Origin: Kibdelosporangium banguiense
Lineage (GTDB): Bacteria; Actinomycetota; Actinomycetes; Mycobacteriales; Pseudonocardiaceae
NCBI RefSeq assembly: GCF_017876405.1
Contig: NZ_JAGINW010000001.1
Span: 7,515,203-7,579,202, forward strand
Direction: 5' to 3'
DNA length: 64,000 nucleotides
The notes beneath the pieces were generated by a model. It worked only from the letters and a program-made list of their open reading frames with translations, ran no database searches and was not told the origin of the DNA. Of this stretch, positions 45,026 to 52,962 are shown in pieces (position 1 is the first letter of the stretch; each line of letters begins with the position of its first letter). Both the position numbers and the translations under genes were made by a program.

Positions 45026-45054
45026 TTGTGCAAGGATTTTGCACCTGCACATAA
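45026..45054 (+). promoter_or_regulatory. Promoter with internal inverted repeat before the MFS exporter
   Basis: TTGTGC (45026-45031), 17-nt spacer, CATAAT (45049-45054), in an unusually AT-rich patch. GTGCAA-GGATT-TTGCAC (45028-45044) lies between the hexamers, and a near-palindrome TGCACATAATATGCA covers the -10. A regulator binding there would block polymerase. Confidence 0.5.
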
Positions 45055-45112
45055 TATGCAATAAGAACGGACTGTGTCTGGTCGGCTCCTTCCGGGACGG
45101 GCCGGTTCTGGC

Positions 45113-45132
45113 TACGGTACCCCCGTACCGTA
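45113..45132. promoter_or_regulatory. Leader palindrome upstream of the MFS exporter
   Basis: TACGGTAC (45113-45120), CCCC, GTACCGTA (45125-45132): perfect 8-bp arms, 23 bp before the start codon and about 55 nt after the predicted transcription start. A second operator or a small mRNA hairpin. Confidence 0.4.
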
Positions 45133-45155
45133 TTAGTGCGTTCCGGAAGGTGACG

Positions 45156-46388
45156 ATGACCGCGCCGACACGAGCTCCTCTGCTGGCCAGACTTCTTGTC
45201 TGCGGTGGCGGGATCATGAGCCTCGCCAACTCGATCACGATTCCCTTCCTGGCGATCTATCTCGGCCGTGAGCTGGGGCTCGGTCCGGCGACCATCGGGT
45301 TGCTCATCGGTTCGTCGGTGTTCTTCTCGATCCTGGCCGGGTTCCTCGGCGGCACGCTGTCGGACATCTTCGGCCGGGCGCCGGTCCTGCTGCTGTCGCT
45401 GTCAGGCGCCGTCCTTGCGCTGATCGGGTTCTCGCTCGCCCGGGACGTGGCCGTGATCTTCGCGGCCAACGCGGTGATGGCCTTGTCGACGAGTTCGTTC
45501 AGCCCGGTCGCCAAGGCGCTGCTCAGTGATCTGCTTCCGGCCGCCGACCGGGTCCGCTGGTTCTCCTACCAGTACCTGGTCATCAACATCGGTTACGCGG
45601 CCGGCCCGCTGTTGGGCGTGTACGCCGGGCTGTCCGGGGGCCGGTCCGCGTTCCTGGTCGCCGCCGCGGGTTACGGGGTCTACCTCGCCGTGATGGCCGT
45701 GGTCATCCGGGTGACGCGGCCGGTTGCTTCCACCGAGCAGGCCGAGACCACCGGCGTGGTCAACCGGTTCCTCGGCAGCGTGCGCGCGGTGGGCTCGGAC
45801 GTGCGGCTGTTGTGCTTCCTCGTCGCGGGGTTGCTTCTCGAGGCCGTGCATCTACGCGTGTCGGCATTGCTTGCGCAGGACCTCGACCTCAGTTTCACCG
45901 ACGGCGCTGAGATCCTCGCCGCGGTGATGACGGCCAACGCTGTCACCGTGGTGGTCTTCCAGCTGTTCGCGTCCAGGATCGTGCTCAGGTTCGATCCGGT
46001 CACCGCGATCGTCATCGGAGGTGTGCTGCTGTTCGCGGGTATGGCCGGGTTCGCGTTCGCGCCGTCGCTATGGTGGTTCGTGGCGGCCATGGTGGTGTTC
46101 AGTATCGGCGAGACTTTCATCGTGCCCTCGGAATTCGCGATCATCGACCGCATCGCGCCGGAAGCCCGCCGGGGCAGCTACTTCGGCGCGCAGAGCTTCT
46201 CGCAGCTCGGCGGGTTCGTCGGCCCCTATCTCGGCGGGCTGCTGCTGGCCGGCTGGAACGGTACGGTCATGTTCCTGGGCGTCGGCTCGCTCGCGCTGCT
46301 GAGCGTCACGTTCTACCTGATCGTCGGCCGGCGGGTCACCGGCCTGATGCAGCGCCCGGCCAAGCGGGAAGCAGTGAAATCATCATGA
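45156..46388 (+). CDS. MFS transporter, drug-efflux-like
   Basis: 410 aa from ATG 45156 (GGAAGG five bases upstream). Twelve predicted membrane segments; loop 2-3 signature GGTLSDIFGRAPVLL. The DHA1-like pattern (no large central loop, IPFLAIYLGRELGLGPATIG) favours drug or metabolite efflux. The first gene of a two-gene operon with a GNAT acetyltransferase, an arrangement seen in self-protection. The upstream promoter carries two inverted repeats, suggesting inducible expression; no regulator is adjacent. Confidence 0.88.
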   Translation: MTAPTRAPLLARLLVCGGGIMSLANSITIPFLAIYLGRELGLGPATIGLLIGSSVFFSILAGFLGGTLSDIFGRAPVLLLSLSGAVLALIGFSLARDVAVIFAANAVMALSTSSFSPVAKALLSDLLPAADRVRWFSYQYLVINIGYAAGPLLGVYAGLSGGRSAFLVAAAGYGVYLAVMAVVIRVTRPVASTEQAETTGVVNRFLGSVRAVGSDVRLLCFLVAGLLLEAVHLRVSALLAQDLDLSFTDGAEILAAVMTANAVTVVVFQLFASRIVLRFDPVTAIVIGGVLLFAGMAGFAFAPSLWWFVAAMVVFSIGETFIVPSEFAIIDRIAPEARRGSYFGAQSFSQLGGFVGPYLGGLLLAGWNGTVMFLGVGSLALLSVTFYLIVGRRVTGLMQRPAKREAVKSS

Positions 46389-46924
46389 CTGAGCGTGAGT
46401 TTCCCCAGGTGAACCTGGCCAGTGAACGACTGCTGCTGCGTCCGTTCCGGGCGCAGGACGCGGCCGACGTGCATGCGGTGTGGCAGGACGAGGCCTACCT
46501 GCGCTTCGCACCCGCCGGGCACGCCGCAGCCGGGGCCGACCTGCAACTGGCCGTCGAGTGGTGTTCGGGCGGACCGATCTTCGCCGTCGAGCGCAGCGCG
46601 GACGGGCGGCTGGTCGGCCATGTCACGCTGTTCGGCACCGACTGGACCAGGATGGTCACCGAGATCCACTACTGGACGGCGCCCTGGGGACGAGGCAGTG
46701 GCTACGCCGCCGAGTCGGTGCGGACCGTGGCCCGATGGGCGCTGATTACTCAGGGCATTGCTCGCATTGCCCTGATGGCAGTGGTCGGCAACATCGCGTC
46801 GATCCGAGTGGCCGAGGCAGCGGGATTCCGTTTCGAAGGCGTCCAGCGCAACGCTGCCATGACTCGGTCCGGCCGAGGTGATCTCGCGGGCTACAGCCTG
46901 ATCCCGGCCGACCTCGAAGGATAG
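46385..46924 (+). CDS. GNAT-family N-acetyltransferase (RimJ-like)
   Basis: 179 aa, coupled to the MFS gene by ATGA. It opens with the RimJ/RimL pattern LASERLLLRPFRAQDAADVH, contains the IHYWTAPWGRGSGYAAESVR acetyl-CoA loop (the RGxGxA equivalent), and ends VGNIASIRVAEAAGFRFEG. It probably acetylates the N-terminus of a protein or a small amine. With the exporter it could form a modify-and-export resistance pair; that is inference. Confidence 0.88.
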   Translation: MTEREFPQVNLASERLLLRPFRAQDAADVHAVWQDEAYLRFAPAGHAAAGADLQLAVEWCSGGPIFAVERSADGRLVGHVTLFGTDWTRMVTEIHYWTAPWGRGSGYAAESVRTVARWALITQGIARIALMAVVGNIASIRVAEAAGFRFEGVQRNAAMTRSGRGDLAGYSLIPADLEG

Positions 46925-47051
46925 TCGCGACCAGCCTGAGGGTGCGGGCCGCGAGTCCGAGCTTGTCCGAGATCGTCCGACTTCCTTGCGCCGCCGATCG
47001 CGCCGGGCCAACGTGTGCGGTGTCCTTGTTGATCATCGGGAAGGAATGGAC

Positions 47052-47213
47052 ATGAGGCGATTCGCACAGCTGGCAGGCGAGCGGCTGGTCGGGTTGGTGC
47101 TGCCGAGGGTGGAGGCCGGTGCGTGCGTGCCAGAGCACGGCCAGTGTTGCAGGAGGGGTTACCGCTTCAACTGCAACGGCATTTGCTCGTCCAGGAGCAG
47201 CAGCTGCAGGTGA
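47052..47213 (+). CDS. Six-cysteine peptide, candidate secreted disulfide-rich or RiPP-like precursor
   Basis: 53 aa from ATG 47052; AAGGA lies six bases upstream, which favours this over ATG 47046. Residues 1-24 (MRRFAQLAGERLVGLVLPRV, then EAGA) look like a leader: amphipathic, no Cys. Residues 25-53 are the Cys-rich core with Cys at 25, 32, 33, 41, 45 and 52, plus Arg/Ser-rich spacing. It is followed by a hairpin and then by genes for a thioredoxin-like protein, an ABC exporter and a signal peptidase: everything needed to oxidise, export and trim a small peptide. No known modification enzyme is present. Activity unknown. Confidence 0.7.
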   Translation: MRRFAQLAGERLVGLVLPRVEAGACVPEHGQCCRRGYRFNCNGICSSRSSSCR

Positions 47214-47220
47214 CCTGAGT

Positions 47221-47253
47221 GCCGGCGGGGGCATGCCCCGCCGGCGCCATTTT
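47221..47253 (+). terminator. Attenuator hairpin between the peptide gene and its processing genes
   Basis: GCCGGCGGGG (47221-47230) pairs with CCCCGCCGGC (47236-47245), then GCCATTTT. It starts 7 nt after the peptide stop. A leaky terminator here would give many peptide transcripts and fewer exporter transcripts, as in bacteriocin operons. Confidence 0.65.
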
Positions 47254-47280
47254 GTCCACAGTAGACGTTTGGGGGAATCG

Positions 47281-47808
47281 ATGGCTCTGCTCACGACCGC
47301 CGTTGTGCTGCTCACCGTTGTGGTCGCGCTGCACCTGCTGTTCACCTTCGGGCTGGTCTCCAGAATCCACGAACTGCAACAGCAGGGTGCCCAGGTCCGT
47401 GACTCGAACCTGCCGCAGCCTGGCACGGTCATTCCCGCGTTCTCGGTCGCCGACACCAATGGCATCACGTTCACGCAGGCGGATCTCGACGGCCCGATGC
47501 AGGTCGGCTTCTTCTCGGTCGGCTGTGGGCCGTGCCGGACCCTCAGCGACGCCCTGCTGGCCGACCCGCCGGCGGCACGTTTCGTGTCCATTGTGGATGG
47601 AGATCCGTCGGATGCCGGCGCGACCGCACGGTTGGCCGACAAGCTCAGCGGCCTCGGGCGGGTCGCGGTTGTCGATGTCGACGACCCCGTGCTGTCCGCG
47701 TTCGGAGTCATCGCGTTCCCGACGCTTCTGCACACACATGGCGGCGTGGTGACTGCTTCCGGTTCCAAGCTCAGCCACTTCACCGACCAGCCGTCGCCGG
47801 TGGCATGA
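47281..47808 (+). CDS. Membrane-anchored thioredoxin-like protein (TlpA/MauD-like)
   Basis: 175 aa from ATG 47281, behind GGGGGAA. One N-terminal membrane helix (MALLTTAVVLLTVVVALHLL) precedes a TlpA-type fold: LPQPGTVIPAFSVADTNG, redox motif VGCGPCRTLSDA, and a cis-Pro strand AFPTLLHT. The catalytic part is probably outside the membrane. It is placed between a six-Cys peptide and its presumed exporter, with ATGA coupling to the exporter, so its likely substrate is that peptide (oxidation or isomerisation). Confidence 0.82.
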   Translation: MALLTTAVVLLTVVVALHLLFTFGLVSRIHELQQQGAQVRDSNLPQPGTVIPAFSVADTNGITFTQADLDGPMQVGFFSVGCGPCRTLSDALLADPPAARFVSIVDGDPSDAGATARLADKLSGLGRVAVVDVDDPVLSAFGVIAFPTLLHTHGGVVTASGSKLSHFTDQPSPVA

Positions 47809-49601
47809 CCCGGTCCGTTCGCCGAGCGGCGGCCTCGGCGCTCGCGCTTCCCTTTTCAGCCACACCGTTTGTCGCCACCGTCACTGTTGCGCTCACGGTG
47901 TTCGCCGGTGCCGCGCCGGCAACCGGGGCCTGGCTGACGATGCTGCTTGTCGACGAGCTCACGTCCGGCGCTGCGAGCACGGGCCGTGCGGCGTTCCTCG
48001 CCATCGCGTCGGCTGTTGTCGGCGGGCTGACCATCGCGCTGCTCTACCTCGGCGGTCACCTTGCCGAGGTCGTCCAGCAACGGGTCACGCTGACCGTGGA
48101 GAGCAGGCTGTTCCGCCGGATCGCGACATTGCCGGGTCTCGGCCACATCGAGGATCCCGCGTTCCACGACCGGTTGCGGCTCGCTGAACAGGCGGCGCAG
48201 GAAGCACCCGGCACGATCTCGCAGTTCACTCAGGAGCTGATCCGCTCCGTGGTGCTGCTCGCCAGCTTCGCGGGCGCGTTGCTCGTGGTGTGGCCGCCGA
48301 TGACGTTGCTGTTGCTCGCATCGGTAGTGACCGCCGTGCTCGCCAGACTGGCGATCGCGCGCCGCGAGGCGGCCACGGAGGAGGCGTGGGTGGCGACGGA
48401 CCGACGCCGCCTGTTCTACCGCGCGCTGCTCACCGATGTGCGTGCCGCCAAAGAGATCCGGCTGTTCGGCCTCGGCTCACTGTTGCACACCAGGATGGTC
48501 GATTCGCTGGCAACGGTCTCCAGCGCACGGCTGTCCGCGGCACGTCGCGGTATGCTGGTGCAGAGCGGGCTCGCGCTGCTGAGCGCGACCGTGACCGGCG
48601 CAGGGACGGTTGTGGTCGCGGTGGGTGTCGTCACCGGTCGATCGTCGGTCGGTGATCTCGTACTGTTTCTCGGCGCGGTGGCGGGCGTACAGACCGGACT
48701 GTCCGGTGTGGTGGTTCAACTGGGCGAGACCGGCCGCGCGGTGCGGCTGTTCGGTCATTACCTCGACGTCCTCGACACCGACGACGACCTGCCTGTGGGC
48801 ACGGGCACGCCAGTCCGACCGGCGACGATCGAACTGCGGGACGTGTGGTTCCGATACGGCGACGACGGTCCGTGGGTGCTACGCGGCGTGAACCTGACCA
48901 TCCCCGCTGGTGCGGCCGTCGGCATCGTCGGCGTCAACGGAGCGGGCAAGAGCACGCTCGTGAAGTTGCTGTGCCGGTTCTACGACCCGCAGCGGGGCAC
49001 GATCACGTGGGGCGGCACGGACATCCGTGAGCTGGACATCGCTGCGTTGCGCGAACGGATCGGTGTGGTGTTCCAGGAGTTCATGACGTACGACCTGACC
49101 GCGGCGGAGAACATCGGCATCGGGCAGCTCCAGCAGCTGAACGACCGGTCCCGGATCGTCGCCGCGGCCGAAGCGGCACGCGTCGCTGAGACGGTGGCAG
49201 CGCTGCCGAACGGATACGACACCGTACTGTCCAGGACGTTCGCGGACGAGGAGCAGACGGGCGTGACGCTGTCCGGCGGGCAATGGCAGCGGATTGCACT
49301 CGCACGGTGCCTGATGCGCACCGACGCGGAGCTGATGGTGCTCGATGAACCGACCTCAGGCCTCGACGCCGAAGGGGAGCACCGCGTGCACGCCACCCTG
49401 CGCGAGCACGCTGAGGGGCGCACCCGTCTGCTGATCTCACACCGGCTGTCCGCACTGCGTGGCGCCGAGAAGATCGTCACGCTCGTCGACGGCCGGATCG
49501 CCGAGCAGGGCAGTCATGACGAACTGATGAACGCCGGAGGCGAGTACGCCCGCCTGTTCAGCCTGCAGGCGGACGGCTACCAGGACGCGAGGGTGCGCTG
49601 A
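47805..49601 (+). CDS. ABC exporter, fused membrane and ATPase domains
   Basis: 598 aa. The N-terminal 320 residues are a type-I exporter transmembrane domain. The ATPase has Walker A GVNGAGKST (about residue 376), signature LSGGQWQR (about 489), Walker B LMVLDEPTS and the switch His in LLISHRLS. No peptidase C39 domain is present, so leader removal must come from another protein, plausibly the signal peptidase encoded next. Coupled at both ends (ATGA before, TGATG after). The likely cargo is the 53-aa peptide. Confidence 0.88.
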   Translation: MTRSVRRAAASALALPFSATPFVATVTVALTVFAGAAPATGAWLTMLLVDELTSGAASTGRAAFLAIASAVVGGLTIALLYLGGHLAEVVQQRVTLTVESRLFRRIATLPGLGHIEDPAFHDRLRLAEQAAQEAPGTISQFTQELIRSVVLLASFAGALLVVWPPMTLLLLASVVTAVLARLAIARREAATEEAWVATDRRRLFYRALLTDVRAAKEIRLFGLGSLLHTRMVDSLATVSSARLSAARRGMLVQSGLALLSATVTGAGTVVVAVGVVTGRSSVGDLVLFLGAVAGVQTGLSGVVVQLGETGRAVRLFGHYLDVLDTDDDLPVGTGTPVRPATIELRDVWFRYGDDGPWVLRGVNLTIPAGAAVGIVGVNGAGKSTLVKLLCRFYDPQRGTITWGGTDIRELDIAALRERIGVVFQEFMTYDLTAAENIGIGQLQQLNDRSRIVAAAEAARVAETVAALPNGYDTVLSRTFADEEQTGVTLSGGQWQRIALARCLMRTDAELMVLDEPTSGLDAEGEHRVHATLREHAEGRTRLLISHRLSALRGAEKIVTLVDGRIAEQGSHDELMNAGGEYARLFSLQADGYQDARVR

Positions 49602-49936
49602 TGTGGTGGATCAGAGTGATCGTGCAGGGCAACAGCATGTCGCCCACCTTGCGGGACGGTCAGCGACTGCTGGCACGCCGATTGCGCCGGGACCCACGCC
49701 GCAGCGAAGTGATCGTGTTCCGCGTGCAGGACGACCAGCTCGCGCACCGAATCAAGCGAGTGGCGGCCATCGCGGGCGATCCGCTGCCCGACTGGCTGAC
49801 CCCGGTCCTGCCCGACGTGCCGCACGTGCCCGCCGGATACGTGGCCGTGGCGGGCGACAATCCCCGGTCGCAGGACTCCCGTCAGCTGGGGCTGGTCGAC
49901 TGCCGCGACATTCTCGCGGCCGTTCCCGGCGCGTGA
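49601..49936 (+). CDS. Small S26-family signal peptidase
   Basis: 111 aa, unusually short. It keeps the catalytic Ser in GNSMSPTLRDGQ, the general-base Lys in HRIKRVAAIAGD and the terminal box AGDNPRSQDSRQLGLV. The N-terminal hydrophobic stretch is minimal (MWWIRVIVQG), so membrane attachment is weak or depends on the exporter. It begins within the exporter's stop codon. A dedicated peptidase for the six-Cys peptide's leader is the simplest reading. Confidence 0.85.
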   Translation: MWWIRVIVQGNSMSPTLRDGQRLLARRLRRDPRRSEVIVFRVQDDQLAHRIKRVAAIAGDPLPDWLTPVLPDVPHVPAGYVAVAGDNPRSQDSRQLGLVDCRDILAAVPGA

Positions 49937-50187
49937 AGCGGGTATTCGTCCGGTCTTTGCCTGACCGCGCAGGTCCAGCGTTCCCGCCAGTTCGCGACAT
50001 TCCCGCCGCCTGCCTGCACGATAGCCAGCACAGTTTCCAGCCGGGGAAACCGCCGCCCAGTCAACGCGTCATGCAACGTGCTACGCGCACATCCACTGCG
50101 GCGCGCCAACTCGCGGTACGACAACCCCGCCAACAGCCGCAGTTCGTCCAAATCGGTCGCCAGCTTCGCCCTGGCCGTATTGGTCAC
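49882..50187 (-). CDS. XRE-type helix-turn-helix protein
   Basis: 101 aa from GTG 50187, with GGGAG nine bases upstream. The HTH is LRLLAGLSYRELARRSG, then CARSTLHDALTGRRFPRLETV, as in many actinobacterial XRE proteins. The C-terminus (ARMSRQSTSPS) is in the part that overlaps the convergent signal peptidase gene by 55 bp, so the true end may be noise over a conserved neighbour. Possible regulator of the peptide cluster. Confidence 0.65.
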   Translation of the reverse strand: MTNTARAKLATDLDELRLLAGLSYRELARRSGCARSTLHDALTGRRFPRLETVLAIVQAGGGNVANWRERWTCAVRQRPDEYPLHAPGTAARMSRQSTSPS

Positions 50188-50395
50188 CAGAAACTCTCCC
50201 CATCGCGGGCGTCAATTCACGGATCGGGATGGTGTCACGCCGATCAATTGGCGCGCAAGAACATGATTCCGGCCGATTGCTGAAGGAATTCGTACATGCG
50301 CCAGTGTATTTCGAGTGTGCTTTCCCGGTTCCGCTTGCGCTGGACAGTGGGCCTATGATTGTAGGCTCATAGATCGCCGATCTGGGGGATGATCA
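50188..50395. other. Gene-free stretch before the thioredoxin fragment
   Basis: AT-richer sequence upstream of the HTH gene and of the fragment at 50396. It holds CTATGA-N8-TCATAG (50353-50372), overlapping a GCCTA...TAGGC repeat, possibly a regulator site. No open frame with coding character. Confidence 0.4.
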
Positions 50396-50506
50396 TGGGC
50401 ACTGCTCGACTTCGGGGCAGACTGGTGCCCCGACTGCGTTGTGCGGCAGAAGCTGTTCAAGTCCGACGAGGTCGCGCCGCTGCTGCGCAAGAGCTACGTG
50501 GAAATT
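50396..50506 (+). pseudogene. Thioredoxin-fold fragment truncated at both ends
   Basis: In one frame the DNA reads WALLDFGADWCPDCVVRQKL, then FKSDEVAPLLRKSYVEI, the active-site half of a thioredoxin-like protein with a WCPDC motif. A stop (50390-50392) precedes it with no start codon, and at the other end it runs into the 3' end of the P450 gene. About 36 codons survive. Confidence 0.55.
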
Positions 50507-50507
50507 C

Positions 50508-51737
50508 TTATTGAGGGTGGGTTACGGCTAGGCGGGCGAAGGAACGGAAGGGGAGGCCGCCGCGGCGTTTTGGTTCCTCGGCGAGGGTGAGGTGGGGGAG
50601 GCGTTGGTGGATCTGAGGGAGCGCTGTGTGGAGTTCCATTCGGGCGAGGACCTGGCCGATGCAGTTGTGGATGCCTCGGCCGAAGGCGAGGGATGGTGGG
50701 TTGGTGCGGTCGGGGTCGAACTTCTCTGGGTCCGGGTAGACGGCGGGGTCGTGGTTGGCTGAGCCGATGAGGGCGCTGAGGCGGGTGCCTGTGGGGATTA
50801 CTGTGCCGTCGTCGAGGGTTATGGGGGCGCCGGCCAGTCTTAGGGCGCCGGTGAGCAGGACTGGGGAACCGTGCCTCAGGGATTCGTCGATGAATTTTCC
50901 TGCTTGGGCCGCGTCCCCGGTCAGGCGGGGGGCTTCGTGGGGGTGTTCGATCATGTTGAGGATTCCGTCGCCGATCGCCGTTGCCGTTGTTTCGAAGCCG
51001 CCCAGCCAGATTGGGCGGATCATGGCGATCAGGTCGTCGGTGGAGAACTCGGTTGGATTCGCACGGGATTCGGCTGTCCAGACGGAGATCAGGTCGTCAC
51101 CGGGGGTGCGGCGGGTTGTCAGTTCTTCGATGTAGTCGACGATCGTGTGGGTGACGCGGTCTGCCTCGGCGAGTTGTTCCTTGCTGGCGGCCGGGTTGGC
51201 GAGGACCACGGTCTGGGGGACCAGTCTGGCCAGCCATGCCCAGTCGTCGGCGGGTACGCCGAGCAGGGTGCCGATCACGTCGAGGGCCAGCGGTTCGAGG
51301 AAACCGGTTTGCAGGTCGACTGTTTCTCCGTCGCGCAGCCGCTCGGCGAGTGTGGTGAGCAGCGCCGTGCATTTCTGGGTGGTGGACTGTTGGAGGGCTC
51401 GTACGACGCGTTGGTTGAAGCCCTTGGACGCGACCTTGCGCAGGAAGGTCTGCCGGGGTGGATTGGTTGTCGGGAAGCTGCTGGTCACCATCGTGCGGGC
51501 GCGGTCGCTGATCACACCTTGGTACATCCGCTCGAACTGTTCGGGTTCGGGCGCGCGGACAGTCGGGTCGGTGAGCAGCCGCACGGTGTCGTGATAGCGG
51601 CTGACCATCACGACTCCTCTTTCCGTCCGGTGCACGGGGTCGTTCTCGCGCAGCCAGGAACACAGCTGCCAGAGGCCCGTGCCCTGGGTTTCCGGGTCGG
51701 CGAGGGCGGCGAAGATGTCCGTCTTGTTGGCGAGCAT
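50508..51737 (-). CDS. Cytochrome P450 (1 of 3)
   Basis: 409 aa, complete. I-helix GGFETTATA with acid and Thr; ExxR in ESLRHGSP; heme loop AFGRGIHNCIGQVLAR with the Cys ligand. GAGGA lies upstream of the ATG. Soluble bacterial class; needs ferredoxin partners, none of which is encoded here. Last gene of the cyclase-P450 operon (13 bp after the second P450), so a late oxidation of a terpene skeleton is likely. Confidence 0.93.
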   Translation of the reverse strand: MLANKTDIFAALADPETQGTGLWQLCSWLRENDPVHRTERGVVMVSRYHDTVRLLTDPTVRAPEPEQFERMYQGVISDRARTMVTSSFPTTNPPRQTFLRKVASKGFNQRVVRALQQSTTQKCTALLTTLAERLRDGETVDLQTGFLEPLALDVIGTLLGVPADDWAWLARLVPQTVVLANPAASKEQLAEADRVTHTIVDYIEELTTRRTPGDDLISVWTAESRANPTEFSTDDLIAMIRPIWLGGFETTATAIGDGILNMIEHPHEAPRLTGDAAQAGKFIDESLRHGSPVLLTGALRLAGAPITLDDGTVIPTGTRLSALIGSANHDPAVYPDPEKFDPDRTNPPSLAFGRGIHNCIGQVLARMELHTALPQIHQRLPHLTLAEEPKRRGGLPFRSFARLAVTHPQ

Positions 51738-51750
51738 GGTGTTCCTCGGA

Positions 51751-52962
51751 TCAGTTGAGTGTCGCGGGCAGGGATTCGATCGCGCGGACCGGCAGGGAAC
51801 GCCGCCAGTGCGGTGCTTCGGCGAGCCGGAGGTCCGGAAAACGCCGGTGCAGCGCGGACAACAGAATTGTCAGCTCCATCCGGGCGAGGTTGAAGCCGAG
51901 ACAGTGGTGGATACCGTGGCCGAAGGTCAGGCTCTTGGATGTGTCGCGGGACGGGTCGAAACGGTCCGGGTCGGGGAAGACCGCGGGATCCCGGTTGGCC
52001 GGCGCCAGCATGGTTCGCACCTCGCTGCCCCGCGGGATCGGCACGCCACTGAGCTCGACATCCTCAGCGGTGTAGCGGGGAACGCCGGAGACCATCGAGG
52101 GTGACTCGTACCGGAGTGATTCGTCGACGAACTTCGCGGCATCGTCGCGAAGCCAGTGTGTCTGGCCGGGGTGGCGGGTGATGTGGTTGATGCCGTTGCT
52201 GATCGCCGCGGCGGTGGTCGCCAGCCCGCCGGCGAGCATTCCCCAGAGCATGCTGATCAACTCGTCGTGCGTGAACCGGTCGGCGTCCTCGGCGTGCGAA
52301 AGTGCCCACGCCGTCGCGAGGTCCTCCTTCGGGTCCCGGCTGCGCCGGGCGAGCAGGTCGATCATGTACTGCTCGATCGCCTCGTTCTCCTTGTCGGCCA
52401 AGGCGAGAACTTCCTCGGACGCTCCGGGAGCGATCGCGCCCAGCACCGTGGGCACCTTGCCGAACAGCCATGTCCGGTCCTGCTCGGGAAAGCCCATCAG
52501 GTCCGAGATCACGCGCACAGGCAGCGGCACCGACAACGCGCCGTGCAGGTCGACGACCTCACCGTCGCGTAAAGGTTCCTCGACGGCACACAGCAATTCG
52601 TCGCAGATCTGCTCGGTCGCCGCCCGCAGCGCGTCCATACGCCTGCGGGTGAAGTCCCGGCTGAGCAGCCGGCGCAATCTGGTGTGCCCCGGCGGGTTGT
52701 GCATGGTCATTGTCTTGGTCAGCAACCACACCGAGCGATGCCGCGCCGCCTTGGCGTGCATGTCCGGGAGCTGGTTCTCGTCCGGCATCCGGAACGGGCC
52801 GCCGAGTTGTACGGCCATACAGTCGGCGTGCCTGGTGAGCAGATAAGCACCGGACTTGGCCTGGTGCACAGGGTGGTTCTCTCGGACCCAGCTGAGGTAC
52901 GGGTAGGGATCGGCGATGGTGTCCTCGTCGAGCACACGAGCCAGGACGTCCGGAACTGTCAT
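51751..52962 (-). CDS. Cytochrome P450 (2 of 3), atypical I-helix
   Basis: 403 aa from ATG 52962. ExxR in ESLRYESP; heme loop TFGHGIHHCLGFNLAR. The I-helix reads LAGGLATTAAAIS: the usual acid before the Thr pair is Ala. Loss of that acid can change proton delivery and appears in P450s with unusual chemistry. Its ATG overlaps the stop of the third P450 (ATGA). Confidence 0.93.
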   Translation of the reverse strand: MTVPDVLARVLDEDTIADPYPYLSWVRENHPVHQAKSGAYLLTRHADCMAVQLGGPFRMPDENQLPDMHAKAARHRSVWLLTKTMTMHNPPGHTRLRRLLSRDFTRRRMDALRAATEQICDELLCAVEEPLRDGEVVDLHGALSVPLPVRVISDLMGFPEQDRTWLFGKVPTVLGAIAPGASEEVLALADKENEAIEQYMIDLLARRSRDPKEDLATAWALSHAEDADRFTHDELISMLWGMLAGGLATTAAAISNGINHITRHPGQTHWLRDDAAKFVDESLRYESPSMVSGVPRYTAEDVELSGVPIPRGSEVRTMLAPANRDPAVFPDPDRFDPSRDTSKSLTFGHGIHHCLGFNLARMELTILLSALHRRFPDLRLAEAPHWRRSLPVRAIESLPATLN

